A stretch of 64,000 nucleotides of DNA, taken from JAIBBG01 sp040381475 (GTDB lineage: Bacteria; Bacteroidota; Bacteroidia; Flavobacteriales_D; Sanyastnellaceae). The notes below the pieces were generated by a model. That model searched no databases and was not told where the DNA came from. It worked only from the letters and a program-made list of their open reading frames with translations. Shown here piece by piece: positions 63,926 to 64,000 of this stretch (its first letter is position 1; the number at the start of each line of letters is the position of its first letter). The stretch spans positions 1 through 64,000 of the forward strand of contig JBEIHH010000007.1 of the NCBI GenBank assembly GCA_040381475.1, in the 5' to 3' direction. A program made the translations under genes and the position numbers.

Positions 63926-64000
63926 ATGAAAATTTTACTGCTCATAGGATGGATTTTGTTTTTTAAATTGTCTACAGGACAATACCATGAAATGTTAGAT
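63926..64000 (+). CDS. N-terminus of a secreted protein (cut by window edge)
   Basis: Twenty-five codons are visible: MKILLLIGWILFFKLSTGQY and five further residues, an apparent signal peptide with cleavage near G-Q. An in-frame ATG eight codons upstream (63902) is less likely. The product cannot be identified. Confidence 0.55.
   Translation, partial: MKILLLIGWILFFKLSTGQYHEMLD

Overview
The window looks like a chromosomal segment of a member of the Bacteroidota with a type IX secretion system (T9SS). Three large secreted proteins end in recognisable T9SS sorting tails. Many genes carry a TAnnTTTG element, the Bacteroidota -7 promoter consensus, a short distance upstream. Several small proteins resemble ones I associate only with this phylum, and PKD-rich giant proteins dominate the surface repertoire. 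I cannot place it below phylum. I found no rRNA, tRNA, CRISPR array, prophage or complete IS element.

Layout. 1-9531 (minus) is the first 3177 codons of a giant secreted beta-strand-repeat protein whose 3' end lies outside the window. 9706-11341 holds trpS and a GxxExxY PD-(D/E)XK-type nuclease that sits between two arrays of one 44/56-bp repeat placed in opposite orientation. 11669-16332 (plus) encodes a prolyl oligopeptidase-family lipoprotein, a DUF1456 protein, a DUF2461 protein and CreD. 16472-23655 holds lepA, a secreted M43 metalloprotease, a small conserved protein, trhO, a small secreted protein and a fatty-acid desaturase. 23740-23942 is a 203-bp near-palindrome resembling a MITE. 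24005-27950 holds a TlpA-like lipoprotein, an outer-membrane-like protein, an M28 peptidase and rpiB.

28528-33379 is a three-gene plus-strand cluster: a secreted MORN-repeat protein, a soluble multi-PAS HisKA_2 histidine kinase and a LytTR response regulator. 33389-39046 is a giant PKD protein with a type B T9SS tail. 39185-40679 holds a DUF502 protein and an EamA transporter. 40781-43106 (minus) is the housekeeping set yicC-like, gmk, nadD and a 48-aa protein. 43179-49118 (minus) holds an acyl-CoA carboxylase beta subunit, a TPR adenylate cyclase, a double ABC ATPase and a lipoprotein.

49298-53008 (plus) holds a secreted hypothetical protein, an ALDH7-type dehydrogenase and a DUF4382 lipoprotein. 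53010-61576 (minus) holds ybeY-mnmG, a DUF4175 membrane protein paired with an anti-sigma-type ATPase, and a T9SS protein with a coupled 84-aa ORF. The window closes with gmhA, a yifB/comM-family ATPase and the start of another secreted protein.

The most unusual structures are the GxxExxY gene inside its inverted repeat arrays, the 203-bp palindromic element, the MORN/HK/LytTR cluster, and the recurrence of -7 elements within 6-9 nt of start codons. All calls come from reading the sequence and recalling families; no database search was run.
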